Part shown: positions 28,106 through 38,576 of the stretch, piece after piece | Position numbering within the stretch: the first letter of the stretch is position 1 | Layout: every line of letters begins with the position of its first letter | Assembly: GCA_934401915.1 (NCBI GenBank) | Contig: CAKRSV010000003.1 | Location: 306,604 to 370,603 of the forward strand | Origin: an uncultured Lachnospiraceae bacterium | Lineage (GTDB): Bacteria; Bacillota; Clostridia; Lachnospirales; Lachnospiraceae | Length of the DNA stretch: 64,000 nucleotides | Direction of reading: 5' to 3' | Notes under the pieces: model-generated | What the model was told of the DNA's origin: nothing | Seen by the model: only the letters and a program-made list of their open reading frames with translations | Databases searched by the model: none | Position numbers and translations under genes: made by a program

Positions 28106-29541
28106 GTAAACAGTATGAAACCGTGATCGGTCTGGAAGTGCATGTGGAGCTTGCGACGAAGACCAAAATTTTCTGTGGCTGCTCCACGGCTTTCGGAGCG
28201 GAGCCTAACACACAGACTTGCCCGGTCTGCACCGGAATGCCGGGTTCCCTGCCCGTTTTGAATAAACAGGTGCTCGAGTACGCGATCGCCGTAGGTCTTG
28301 CGACCAACTGCGACATCACCCGCTATGCCAAGTTCGACCGGAAGAATTATTTCTATCCGGATAACCCGCAGAACTACCAGATTTCCCAGCTTTATCTTCC
28401 TATATGCCGGAACGGCGGGGTGGAGATCGAGACGGAGGATGGAACGGTCAAGACAGTCGGGATCCATGAGATCCATATGGAGGAGGACGCCGGAAAGCTG
28501 ATCCATGACGAGTGGGAGGACTGCTCGCTGGTGGACTACAACCGGTCGGGCGTTCCGCTGATCGAGATCGTGTCCGAGCCGGATATGCGCAGCGCGGAGG
28601 AGGTCATCGCCTATCTGGAAAAGCTGCGCATGATCATTCAGTATCTGGGCGCGTCCGACTGCAAGCTGCAGGAGGGTTCGATGCGCGCGGATGTGAACCT
28701 GTCTGTGCGGGAAGTGGGCGCAGAGCAGTTTGGAACCCGTACTGAGATGAAGAACCTGAATTCCTTCCGCGCCATCTCCAGAGCGATCGCGGGCGAGACA
28801 GAGCGCCAGATCGATCTGCTGGAGGCAGGAGAAAAGGTGGTACAGGAGACACGGAGATGGGATGACAACAAGGGAGAGTCCTATGCGATGCGGAGCAAAG
28901 AGGATGCGCAGGACTACCGCTATTTCCCGGATCCGGATCTGGTGCCGATCCATGTGAGTGACGAGATGCTTGAGGAGATCCGCAGGAGACAGCCGGAGCT
29001 TCGTACGGAAAAGATGAAGCGTTACCGGGAAGAGTTCGGAATCCCGGATTACGATATCGATATCATCACCGGGTCAAAGCACATGGCAGATCTGTTCGAG
29101 GAGACGGTTGCGCTGGGTGCAGCGCCCAAGAAGGTGTCAAACTGGCTGATGGTGGAGACGATGCGGCTGATGAAGGAGACGGAGACAGACGCAGAGGATC
29201 TTTGCTTCTCGCCGCAGAACCTTGCGAAGCTGATCGCGCTGACGGATGCAAAGGCGATCAACAGTACGGTTGCGAAGGAAGTTTTTGAGATCATGTTTGA
29301 AAAGGATATCGATCCGGAGAAATATGTGGAAGAGCACGGTCTTAAGACGGTCAACGATGAAGGCGCGCTCCGAAAGACCGTGGAGGAAGTGATCGCGGCA
29401 AATCCGCAGTCCGTGGACGATTACCACGCAGGCAAAGAGAAGGCGATCGGATTCCTTGTAGGACAGACGATGAAAGCCATGAAGGGCAAGGCAGATCCGG
29501 GAACTGTCAACAAGCTGCTCAAGGAACTGCTGGCACGCTAG
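28102..29541 (+). CDS. gatB: Asp/Glu-tRNA amidotransferase subunit B
   Basis: 479 residues. Kinase/amidation subunit that activates the misacylated aminoacyl-tRNA. Starts YETVIGLEVHVEL, with CPVCTGMPGSLPVLN next and the metal/tail domains after. C-terminal YqeY-like tail from about 330. Start codon overlaps the gatA stop, so it is translationally coupled. It ends 12 bases from the convergent gene at 29554. Confidence 0.96.
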   Translation: MSKQYETVIGLEVHVELATKTKIFCGCSTAFGAEPNTQTCPVCTGMPGSLPVLNKQVLEYAIAVGLATNCDITRYAKFDRKNYFYPDNPQNYQISQLYLPICRNGGVEIETEDGTVKTVGIHEIHMEEDAGKLIHDEWEDCSLVDYNRSGVPLIEIVSEPDMRSAEEVIAYLEKLRMIIQYLGASDCKLQEGSMRADVNLSVREVGAEQFGTRTEMKNLNSFRAISRAIAGETERQIDLLEAGEKVVQETRRWDDNKGESYAMRSKEDAQDYRYFPDPDLVPIHVSDEMLEEIRRRQPELRTEKMKRYREEFGIPDYDIDIITGSKHMADLFEETVALGAAPKKVSNWLMVETMRLMKETETDAEDLCFSPQNLAKLIALTDAKAINSTVAKEVFEIMFEKDIDPEKYVEEHGLKTVNDEGALRKTVEEVIAANPQSVDDYHAGKEKAIGFLVGQTMKAMKGKADPGTVNKLLKELLAR

Positions 29542-29553
29542 AGAAAAGTGCGA

Positions 29554-30354
29554 TCAGGGTTCCTCAAGAAATTCCAGGAACCGGATCGCAAGCGTCGGAT
29601 CTTCCAAAGTGACAGGCACCCCGAAGACAGCCTCGGAGGGGTGCTGCTGAAAAATGACATCATTGTCAGAAAGATACAGATAGAAGCCGGATTCGCGGAT
29701 CTTTTCATAATCGGTCACGATGATGCCTACCGGAACCGGATTCTTCATCGTGGAGGGATCGCGGTGGTTGATGTCCTGCAGGGCGGCGCTTTCCAGCTCT
29801 TCATCGGTCTTTATGGTGTCGTCGTTCCCGGTGTCCACGGTGGAAGCATCAGTATAGTAGAAGCAGTCCCTGTACTTTGCGATCTGTTCGTCGGTCAGGA
29901 TACTTTCCAGGTTGCGGAAAAACTCGTTCTGCGCATAGCTCTCAAACACCTCGGAATCAGCGACGAGCGCCTGGATCTCTCCGGTCTGCATCTGCAAAAG
30001 CATTTTTTCCTGGGATGAGATCGTGTACTGTGATCCGGTATCGCCAAGCTGGACGGAGGTATCCATGAAGACAAGATATTCGTCGGTATCGATCGGCGCG
30101 TACGCGGCAAATTCGTCTGCCCAGCGGTCGGGGAGCTGATAGTCGCTGACGGAGGCGTCGACAAAGGACGCGTAGAAGCCGTAGGGCTTGTTGGTCACAT
30201 ATTGCTGGATGAAACCGGCGATCAGCGCGACCGCGGCGATCCCCACCAGAATGTGTATTTTATAGTAATACCAGATATACCCGATCTTTTCTTTGGTATT
30301 CATGGTCTGGAAGGCTTTCTTTTTCTGTTCGCGGATTTCATCTATGACTGCCAT
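29554..30354 (-). CDS. Membrane-anchored extracytoplasmic protein, unknown function
   Basis: 266 residues: an N-terminal basic cytoplasmic stretch, one membrane segment at about 34-52, then a ~210-residue outer domain rich in Asp, Glu and Tyr without a recognised motif. The start at 30354 is supported by GGGAG upstream and by a promoter at 30383-30411; a longer frame would begin upstream of that promoter. Convergent with gatB. Similar proteins with this layout are common in Lachnospiraceae, but I cannot name a family. Confidence 0.7.
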   Translation of the reverse strand: MAVIDEIREQKKKAFQTMNTKEKIGYIWYYYKIHILVGIAAVALIAGFIQQYVTNKPYGFYASFVDASVSDYQLPDRWADEFAAYAPIDTDEYLVFMDTSVQLGDTGSQYTISSQEKMLLQMQTGEIQALVADSEVFESYAQNEFFRNLESILTDEQIAKYRDCFYYTDASTVDTGNDDTIKTDEELESAALQDINHRDPSTMKNPVPVGIIVTDYEKIRESGFYLYLSDNDVIFQQHPSEAVFGVPVTLEDPTLAIRFLEFLEEP

Positions 30355-30382
30355 GGGAGGCTCCCTTCTGTTTTTTTTCTTA

Positions 30383-30411
30383 ATTTTAAGCATTCCCCCT
30401 GGGAAAGTCAA
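30383..30411 (-). promoter_or_regulatory. Sigma-A promoter, minus strand
   Basis: TTGACT (30406-30411), 17-base spacer, TAAAAT (30383-30388). Drives the gene starting at 30354. Confidence 0.65.
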
Positions 30412-30571
30412 TAAGGATGTCGAAAGCGTCCCTTCAGACGCATTGCAGCCTGTTTTTATTTTATTTATGGGCGCTTTGCTCATAGGCTGCGCTTTGCGTG
30501 CAGGCGCCAGGACACGGCCTGCAAACTGTCCTGTGACGGAACGGTTTTCTGAACAATCTTCCGATAGCCGC

Positions 30572-30600
30572 TTGAAAGTTCCGATAAAGTGTTATATCAT
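30572..30600 (+). promoter_or_regulatory. Sigma-A promoter, plus strand
   Basis: TTGAAA (30572-30577), 17-base spacer, TATCAT (30595-30600). Likely drives the membrane-protein gene at 30731 and possibly guaB. Confidence 0.5.
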
Positions 30601-30730
30601 GTAGACTATATCTTAGTTCGATCATGTCTGATAGTTATCATTACTTTATTTATAGATCAAAAATCAACCGCTGCTGTCCGGGCAGCCTGAGAGATTCGGC
30701 AGCCGGCGAAAAGAAAGGTGAGTATTTTCC

Positions 30731-31225
30731 ATGAATGAAACGTATGTAGAATGTTTGGTAGCAAGAAAGAGTTCCGGTCTGATGAGCTTTCTGAAAATTT
30801 TACTGACCATGCTGACCGTTGTGTTTGTGCTGATCGGAATGATGTTCGTGCCGGGATTTTTAGTTGCGATCGCGACCGGAGTGGGCGCGTACTTTGCGTA
30901 TATGAACGCGGACGTCGAGTACGAGTACCTCTATCTGGACAAGGAGATCAGCATCGACAAGGTGATGGCAAAGAGTAAGAGAAAGAAGGTCGGCACGTAC
31001 TCTGTCGAGAAGATGGAGATTCTGGCGCCGGTCAATTCCTATCATCTGGATTCGTATAAAAACCGCGAATTCAAGATGAAGGACTATAGCTCCGGCGTGG
31101 AAGAAAAGCCGGAAAAGAGATACGCAATGATCTGTGAGGGCGGAGAGAAGGTGCTTCTCGAGCCGAACGAGGCGATGATCAAGGCGATCAGGAACGTTGC
31201 GCCGCGCAAAGTGTTCACAGATTAA
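30731..31225 (+). CDS. Small membrane protein (DUF6106-like)
   Basis: 164 residues with two membrane segments at about 18-60 (FLKILLTMLTVVFVL and the following GFLVAIATGVGAYFAY), then a cytoplasmic domain containing DVEYEYLYLDKEISIDKV. The sequence looks like a family common in Lachnospiraceae that I recall as DUF6106, function unknown; the name is from memory. AAAGGTGAG lies about 10 bases before the ATG. It ends 33 bases before guaB and may share its transcript. Confidence 0.65.
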   Translation: MNETYVECLVARKSSGLMSFLKILLTMLTVVFVLIGMMFVPGFLVAIATGVGAYFAYMNADVEYEYLYLDKEISIDKVMAKSKRKKVGTYSVEKMEILAPVNSYHLDSYKNREFKMKDYSSGVEEKPEKRYAMICEGGEKVLLEPNEAMIKAIRNVAPRKVFTD

Positions 31226-32713
<1,488 letters not shown>

Positions 32714-32754
32714 GCGCGTTGCCATATGAGTTGGCACGGATGTGCATAAATGAG

Positions 32755-32787
32755 TCCCAGGGGGCAGCATGCTCCTTGGGAATTTTC
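32755..32787 (+). terminator. Intrinsic terminator after guaB
   Basis: TCCCAGGGGGC (32755-32765), loop AGCAT, GCTCCTTGGGA (32771-32781) with two G-U pairs, then ATTTTC. It lies downstream of an ATG at 32750, which argues against that ATG as the start of the next gene. Confidence 0.75.
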
Positions 32788-32806
32788 AGTGGGAGAACGG
32801 TCATAC

Positions 32807-35437
32807 ATGAAGGAAATGGTTAGCAGGATCATTGATACCGGAATGATAAAGAGGCTGCAGGATGAATTCTGTGCGGCGACAGGGGTGTATGCGTACTGTG
32901 TGGACGCGCTGGGTGTCAAAATGACACATATGTCAGGAAGCGAAGCGGACAGGGAGCGGCTGAAGGAGCTGATCCCGGAGGAACGGTTCTGGCGTCTGGC
33001 AGAGCGCCTTTCCCAGAGCAGTCTGGAGGAGCAGGCGATCGAGGATACGGAGTCTCCGGCGGTGAAGTATGCGGCGGTCAGCATCCGGGAAGAAGGCAGG
33101 ACGGTGCTCACCTGGCTGGTGTGCGCGGTGCTGACGGACGCGGGCAGCGAAGCGGATGAAGAGTATGCAGGGCAGTTCCGGCTCCGGACGACGGAGAGCC
33201 AGTTTCTGCGTGCGCTGGATCTTCTAAGGGAGGGCAGCCGGCATCTGATCGTCAACAAGCTGTCTGTCGAGAGCGCGCGGGCGGAGAACCGCAGGACGCT
33301 CTTTTCCAAAGAAGAGATGGAAGGGATGCTGCACCGCTCGGCGGCGATCGCGGAGATCGTGCAGATGCTGGACTGCGACGAGCCGATCGAGGAGATCATT
33401 CTGGATATTTTCCGCATTGCGGGGCAATTCCTGCGGCTGGAGGAGATCTATCTTGCGCGGATCGAGAATGAGCGCGCAGAGACGATGGATGTGCTGGTGC
33501 AGTGGCATCCTGAGGGCGTGATCTCCCAGTTTGACCAGACGAGAAACCAGGCAAGACCGTCCTATCTGCTCGGCAAGAAGCCACTTGTCCTTTCGGGAAC
33601 CGGCAACAGGGGCGAGTACCGCGAAGATATGGACGCAGCGGGAGCGGAGGCGCTTGCGGCGTTCCCGATCATTCTGCGGGACAAGGTGACGATGTACGCC
33701 TGCTTTGAGGTGAGACGGAGAGATTATACCTGGCAGGTGGAGGATATCAAGTTCCTGAGCGACTCGGTGAAGATCCTGCAGAGCATCCTCACCCGGCGGA
33801 TCCAGAAAAATTCGCTGGCAGGCTCCTATGCGGCGCTGGAGGAGGTGCTGGACAACGTCGGCAGCTCCATCTATGTGCGCGACCGGCAGAGTGGAAAGAT
33901 ACTGTTCGTCAACCAGAGTCTGCGCAGGAGCTTCGGCAAGGAGCTGGAGGAGGATCTTCTGGGGACACTCTTTGAGAGCCGGATCCCGGAGAACAGCAGC
34001 CTTGGCAGCGTGGAAGTCTGCATGGAGGACAACGGAAGCTGGTTCGACCTTTTCTACAAGGAGATCACCTGGGTGGACGGCAGGGCTGTCCTGATGTGCT
34101 CGATCTACGATGTGACCGAGAAAAAGACCTACCAGCAGAAGATCGAGCGGCAGGCGTACACCGATTTCCTTACGGGAATGTACAACCGGATGTGCTGCGA
34201 GAGAGATCTGGCAAAGTACGTGGACGCGGCGGTCAGAGGCGGAGGAAAGGGAGCCGTCCTGTATATGGACCTGGATGACTTCAAGCATATCAACGACAGT
34301 CTGGGGCACCAGTACGGGGACATCCTGCTCAAGTCGATCGCACAGGGGATGCAGGGCGTACAGGGGATCCAGAATTCCTGCTACCGCATGGGCGGCGACG
34401 AGTTTGTCATCATCGTGCCGCCGGACGAGTACCACCTGTTTGAACAGATCGTGGAAGGCGTGAAGATGGTGTTCAGCAAGCCGTGGTTTTTGAAGGATGC
34501 GGACTACTACTGTACGATGAGTATGGGTATCGTGCATTTTCCGGAGGCAGGCGAGGATGTGCAGGATCTGATCAAAAAGGCAGACATCGCCATGTACGAG
34601 GCGAAGAAAACCGGAAAGAACCGGGTTGCGACCTACTCGAGCAATATCCACTCGGATTCCAACAAGCGTCTGGATCTGGAAAAAAATCTGCGCGAGGCCG
34701 TCATCGACGACTACCGCGAGTTTCAGGTATACTATCAGCCGATCGTGGACATCCAGGAGGGCAATATCTGTACGGGGGCGGAGGCGCTGATCCGCTGGAA
34801 AAGCGAGCAGATGGGCTTTATGTCGCCGGTTGACTTTATCCCGCTGGCAGAGTATCTGGGGCTGATCAACCCGATCGGAACCCATGTGCTGAAAAAGGCT
34901 TGTCAGACCTGCAAGGGCTGGAATGACAACGGACATCCGAATTACAAGATCAACGTCAACCTCTCGGTGGTGCAGCTTTTGCAGCCGGATATTGTAAATA
35001 TTGTCAAAGAGACGCTGGAAGAGAGCGGGCTGGATCCGCACAACCTGACGCTGGAGGTGACGGAGGGACTGGCGATCAACGATCTGGAGCGGATGAAGAA
35101 GATCCTGGCGCGGATCAAGGAACTCGGCGTGCGGATTGCGCTGGATGATTTCGGCACGGGCTATTCCTCGCTGAGCCATATAAGGGAGCTGCCCTTCGAC
35201 GTCATCAAGGTTGATCAGAGTTTTGTCAAAAATCTGGCGGAGGACACGTATTCGAAGTCCTTTATCAAGATGGTTTCGGATCTGGCGGATGCGATCGGCG
35301 TATCAATCTGCGTAGAAGGGATCGAGACGAAGAAGCAGTACCGGGTGCTGGAAGGCATGAAGGTGCGCATGATACAAGGCTATTATTTCGACAAGCCGCT
35401 GCCACAGGAAGAGTTTGAAAAGAAGTATGTCATATAA
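32807..35437 (+). CDS. Cyclic-di-GMP enzyme with PocR-like sensor, GGDEF and EAL domains
   Basis: 876 residues, no membrane segment. N-terminal ~170 resembles a PocR-type ligand domain (RLQDEFCAATGVYAYCVD); a GAF-like and a PAS-like region (about 190-440) follow. The GGDEF domain has an intact GGDEF at 529-533 without an RxxD inhibitory site, and the EAL domain has EALIRW at 659-664 and DDFGTGYSS, so both synthesis and breakdown of c-di-GMP look possible. The start at 32807 is chosen because an ATG at 32750 would place the guaB terminator inside the gene. Cytosolic input suggests it senses a metabolite. Confidence 0.88.
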   Translation: MKEMVSRIIDTGMIKRLQDEFCAATGVYAYCVDALGVKMTHMSGSEADRERLKELIPEERFWRLAERLSQSSLEEQAIEDTESPAVKYAAVSIREEGRTVLTWLVCAVLTDAGSEADEEYAGQFRLRTTESQFLRALDLLREGSRHLIVNKLSVESARAENRRTLFSKEEMEGMLHRSAAIAEIVQMLDCDEPIEEIILDIFRIAGQFLRLEEIYLARIENERAETMDVLVQWHPEGVISQFDQTRNQARPSYLLGKKPLVLSGTGNRGEYREDMDAAGAEALAAFPIILRDKVTMYACFEVRRRDYTWQVEDIKFLSDSVKILQSILTRRIQKNSLAGSYAALEEVLDNVGSSIYVRDRQSGKILFVNQSLRRSFGKELEEDLLGTLFESRIPENSSLGSVEVCMEDNGSWFDLFYKEITWVDGRAVLMCSIYDVTEKKTYQQKIERQAYTDFLTGMYNRMCCERDLAKYVDAAVRGGGKGAVLYMDLDDFKHINDSLGHQYGDILLKSIAQGMQGVQGIQNSCYRMGGDEFVIIVPPDEYHLFEQIVEGVKMVFSKPWFLKDADYYCTMSMGIVHFPEAGEDVQDLIKKADIAMYEAKKTGKNRVATYSSNIHSDSNKRLDLEKNLREAVIDDYREFQVYYQPIVDIQEGNICTGAEALIRWKSEQMGFMSPVDFIPLAEYLGLINPIGTHVLKKACQTCKGWNDNGHPNYKINVNLSVVQLLQPDIVNIVKETLEESGLDPHNLTLEVTEGLAINDLERMKKILARIKELGVRIALDDFGTGYSSLSHIRELPFDVIKVDQSFVKNLAEDTYSKSFIKMVSDLADAIGVSICVEGIETKKQYRVLEGMKVRMIQGYYFDKPLPQEEFEKKYVI

Positions 35438-35453
35438 GGAGGATACAAAGATT

Positions 35454-36167
35454 ATGGAAAAAATTTCACTGGCGAAGGATATTTCATCAAACGTTTACCC
35501 CGGAAGGGGTATCGTGATCGGCAAGTCTGCGGACGGCCGCTATGCGGTGACTGCCTATTTCATCATGGGAAGAAGCAGCAACAGCAGAAACCGGGTGTTC
35601 GTGGAGGACGGTGCAGGGATCCGCACACAGGCGTTTGATCCGTCGAAGCTGGAGGACCCCAGCCTGATCATCTATGCTCCGGTGCGGGTGCTGGGCAACA
35701 AGACGATCGTCACCAACGGGGACCAGACGGACACGATCTACGAGCTGATGGACAAGCAGCAGACCTTCGAACAGTCTCTCAGGACCAGAGAGTTTGAGCC
35801 GGACGCGCCCAACTATACCCCTCGTATTTCCGGGATCATGCACCTGGAGAACGGCGGCTACAATTACGCGATGTCGATCTTAAAGAGCAACAACGGCGAC
35901 CCGTCGGCATGCAACCGCTTCACGTTCGCCTACGAGAATCCCGTGGCGGGAGAGGGACATTTCATCCACACCTATATGGGAGATGGAAATCCGCTGCCGA
36001 GCTTTGAGGGAGAACCGGTGTTAGTCGGGATCGAGGGCGACATCGACACCTTTACGAAGATGGTATGGGAGAATCTGAACGAGGAGAACAAGGTGTCTCT
36101 GTTCGTGCGCTACATCGAGATCGAGACAGGAAAGTACGAGACGAGGATCGTCAATAAGAATAAATGA
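35454..36167 (+). CDS. purO: IMP cyclohydrolase, PurO type
   Basis: 237 residues. Closes FAICAR to IMP, the last step of purine synthesis. The protein is of the stand-alone PurO/IMP_cyclohyd family known from archaea and some clostridia, beginning NVYPGRGIVIGKSADG, with AYFIMGRSSNSRNRVF and a C-terminal FVRYIEIETG. AAGGAGG is 13 bases before the ATG. It sits next to a separate AICAR formyltransferase, so the usual fused PurH is replaced by two genes. Confidence 0.88.
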   Translation: MEKISLAKDISSNVYPGRGIVIGKSADGRYAVTAYFIMGRSSNSRNRVFVEDGAGIRTQAFDPSKLEDPSLIIYAPVRVLGNKTIVTNGDQTDTIYELMDKQQTFEQSLRTREFEPDAPNYTPRISGIMHLENGGYNYAMSILKSNNGDPSACNRFTFAYENPVAGEGHFIHTYMGDGNPLPSFEGEPVLVGIEGDIDTFTKMVWENLNEENKVSLFVRYIEIETGKYETRIVNKNK

Positions 36168-36170
36168 TCA

Positions 36171-36212
36171 CATGAGCAGAAAGAAAGTTCCGAAAAGGCG
36201 TTTCTGCTCATG
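36171..36212 (+). promoter_or_regulatory. 12-bp hairpin between the two IMP-synthesis genes
   Basis: CATGAGCAGAAA (36171-36182) pairs perfectly with TTTCTGCTCATG (36201-36212) around an 18-base loop. No T-run follows, so it is not a standard terminator; it may be a processing or attenuation site. Confidence 0.5.
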
Positions 36213-36268
36213 AGGTTCTGAATAGTTATCAGGTCTGACAAAAAACACAGAGGGAGAGAAAGAATAAG

Positions 36269-37450
36269 ATGAAAGAACTGGAATTGAAATACGGATGCAA
36301 CCCCAATCAGAAACCGTCCCGCATTTTCATGGCAGACGGGAGCGAACTGCCGATACAGGTGCTGAACGGAAAGCCGGGATATATCAACTTTCTGGACGCC
36401 TTTAACGGCTGGCAGCTTGTCAGGGAGCTGAAAAAGGCGACGGGTCTTCCCGCAGCGACTTCCTTCAAGCATGTTTCACCGGCCGGAGCTGCCGTGGGAC
36501 TTCCCCTTACGGACGTAGAGAGGAAGATCTACTGGGTGGATGATCTGGATATGGAGTTTACGCCCCTTGCCAATGCGTACGCCAGGGCGAGAGGTGCGGA
36601 TCGTATGAGCTCCTTCGGCGATTTCATCTCCCTTTCGGACGTCTGCGACGTGGCGACCGCGAAGATCATCAAGCGCGAGGTGTCGGACGGCGTGATCGCA
36701 CCGGGGTACGAGCCGGAGGCACTGGAGATCCTGAAAGCGAAGAAGAAGGGAAACTACAATGTCATCCAGATTGATGAGAGCTATGTTCCGGCGCCGGTTG
36801 AGGTGAAGCAGGTGTATGGCATCAGCTTTGAGCAGGGACGCAACGAGCTTCGCATCGACGAGGATTTCTTTGGAAATATCGTGACGAAGAGCAAGGATCT
36901 GCCGCAGCAGGCAAAGATCGATCTGGCGATCGCCATGATCACGCTGAAATATACGCAGTCCAACTCTGTGTGCTATGTGAAGGGCGGTCAGGCGATCGGT
37001 ATCGGCGCAGGGCAGCAGTCCCGTATCCACTGTACAAGACTGGCAGGCTCCAAGGCAGACAACTGGTTCCTGCGTCAGTCGCCGCAGGTGCTCGGCCTGC
37101 AGTTCGCAGACGGGATCGGACGCGCGGACAGGGACAACTCGATCGACCTTTACATCGGGGAAGACTATATGGATGTTCTGGCAGAGGGAACCTGGCAGAA
37201 GTTCTTCAAGGTGAAGCCGGAGGTGTTCACTCGGGAAGAAAAGAGAGCATGGCTGGATCAGATGACGGACGTTTCCCTCGGATCGGACGCGTTCTTCCCA
37301 TTTGGCGACAACATTGAGCGCGCACATAAGAGCGGTGTGAAATACGTGGCGCAGCCGGGCGGCTCGGTGCGGGACGACAATGTGATCGAAACCTGTGATA
37401 AGTACGGAATGACGATGTGCTTTACGGGCATCCGCCTTTTCCACCACTAG
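36269..37450 (+). CDS. AICAR formyltransferase (stand-alone PurH C-terminal type)
   Basis: 393 residues. Transfers a formyl group from 10-formyl-tetrahydrofolate to AICAR to give FAICAR. It corresponds to the formyltransferase part of PurH without the cyclohydrolase part. ATSFKHVSPAGAAVG holds the catalytic Lys-His pair, SNSVCYVKGGQAIGIGAGQQSR the family core, and SDAFFPFGDNIERA the C-terminal signature. GGGAGAG lies upstream. The adjacent purO supplies the next step. Confidence 0.92.
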   Translation: MKELELKYGCNPNQKPSRIFMADGSELPIQVLNGKPGYINFLDAFNGWQLVRELKKATGLPAATSFKHVSPAGAAVGLPLTDVERKIYWVDDLDMEFTPLANAYARARGADRMSSFGDFISLSDVCDVATAKIIKREVSDGVIAPGYEPEALEILKAKKKGNYNVIQIDESYVPAPVEVKQVYGISFEQGRNELRIDEDFFGNIVTKSKDLPQQAKIDLAIAMITLKYTQSNSVCYVKGGQAIGIGAGQQSRIHCTRLAGSKADNWFLRQSPQVLGLQFADGIGRADRDNSIDLYIGEDYMDVLAEGTWQKFFKVKPEVFTREEKRAWLDQMTDVSLGSDAFFPFGDNIERAHKSGVKYVAQPGGSVRDDNVIETCDKYGMTMCFTGIRLFHH

Positions 37451-37508
37451 ATAACAGGCGTGCTGCAAAAAACGTGAGAGTCTGACCCTCAAATGCGGAA
37501 CTGTCACA

Positions 37509-37537
37509 TTGATTTTTGGTGGCGATAGTGCTATGAT
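37509..37537 (+). promoter_or_regulatory. Sigma-A promoter of ptb-buk
   Basis: TTGATT (37509-37514), 17-base spacer, TATGAT (37532-37537), about 90 bases before ptb. A stem CATCC/GGATG lies in the leader. Confidence 0.6.
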
Positions 37538-37629
37538 TTGATAGGAAATTCACAATCATCCGCAAGGGGAAGAAATGTTCCGGAGGATGGATTAGGAATC
37601 AATGACAAGACAAAGGAGTATGGATTGAA

Positions 37630-38541
37630 ATGAGTAAAAGTTTTGACGATCTGATCTCGAAGGTATCAGAGTGCAGTGTAAAGAAGGTTTCTGTTGCGGT
37701 AGCGCAGGACAGCGCAGTTCTGGAGGCCGTAGCGGCAGCAAAGGAGCGCGGTATCGCTGAGGCGATCCTGGTCGGCGATGCGGACAAGATCAAGGAAGTA
37801 GCAGGACAGATCAACATGGATCTGACCGGGTACGAGATCATAGATGAGAAGGACGACTACACGGCAGCGCTGAAGGCAGTCGAGCTGGTACATAACGGCA
37901 AGGCAGATATGTATATGAAGGGACTGATCGATACCAAGTCCTTCTTGAAGAGCGTTCTGGACAAGGAAGTAGGTCTGAGAACAGGAAAGACCTTATCCCA
38001 TGTATGCGTATTTGAGATCAAGGGCATCGACCATCTTCTGTTCCTCACCGACGTGGCATTTATGACTTATCCGACGCTGGAGGACAAGGTTCACATCATC
38101 GAGAATACAGTAGACGTTTGTCATGCGTGCGGTATTCCGAATCCCAAGGTTGCTCCGCTGGCAGCAGTTGAGGTTGTCAACCCCAAGATGCAGGTTACAG
38201 TAGATGCGGCAGAGCTGACAAAGATGTGCGAAGAAGGAAAGATCACCGGCTGCGTAGTGGACGGTCCGCTTTCCCTGGATCTTGCCATCGATCCGGCGGC
38301 TGCAAAGCACAAGGGCGCAGAGGGACGTAAGATCGTCGGCGATGCAGACATTCTTCTTTTCCCGGATATCCACGCAGGAAATCTGGTATACAAGGCGCTG
38401 GTACACACAGCACAGGTAAAGAACGGAAATATCCTGACAGGAACCAAGGCTCCGGTCATTCTGACCTCCCGTTCCGACGATTTCGAGACAAAGGTAAATT
38501 CCCTTGCCATCGGCGCCGTTATGGCAGAGAGCATGAAATAA
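37630..38541 (+). CDS. ptb: Phosphate butyryltransferase
   Basis: 303 residues. Converts butyryl-CoA and phosphate to butyryl phosphate. It belongs to the phosphate acetyl/butyryltransferase family; MYMKGLIDTKSFLKSVLDKE and LSHVCVFEI point to the butyryl type, and the butyrate kinase gene directly downstream supports this. AAGGAG is about 11 bases before the ATG. The pair gives ATP and butyrate and is one of the two known terminal routes in gut butyrate producers. Confidence 0.92.
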   Translation: MSKSFDDLISKVSECSVKKVSVAVAQDSAVLEAVAAAKERGIAEAILVGDADKIKEVAGQINMDLTGYEIIDEKDDYTAALKAVELVHNGKADMYMKGLIDTKSFLKSVLDKEVGLRTGKTLSHVCVFEIKGIDHLLFLTDVAFMTYPTLEDKVHIIENTVDVCHACGIPNPKVAPLAAVEVVNPKMQVTVDAAELTKMCEEGKITGCVVDGPLSLDLAIDPAAAKHKGAEGRKIVGDADILLFPDIHAGNLVYKALVHTAQVKNGNILTGTKAPVILTSRSDDFETKVNSLAIGAVMAESMK

Positions 38542-38576
38542 GAACCGTGTAAGACAACACAGAATGGAGGATAACT

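Larger units (their letters stand above)
30355..30730. other. Divergent promoter region
   Basis: No gene. Holds two opposed promoters (30383-30411 on the minus strand and 30572-30600 on the plus strand) and GC-rich short repeats near 30670-30700 that may form a weak leader stem for the gene at 30731. Confidence 0.5.

Noticed and set aside
32750..32806. Earlier start for the PocR-GGDEF-EAL gene
   Set aside because: The guaB terminator hairpin at 32755-32787 would lie inside the coding region.
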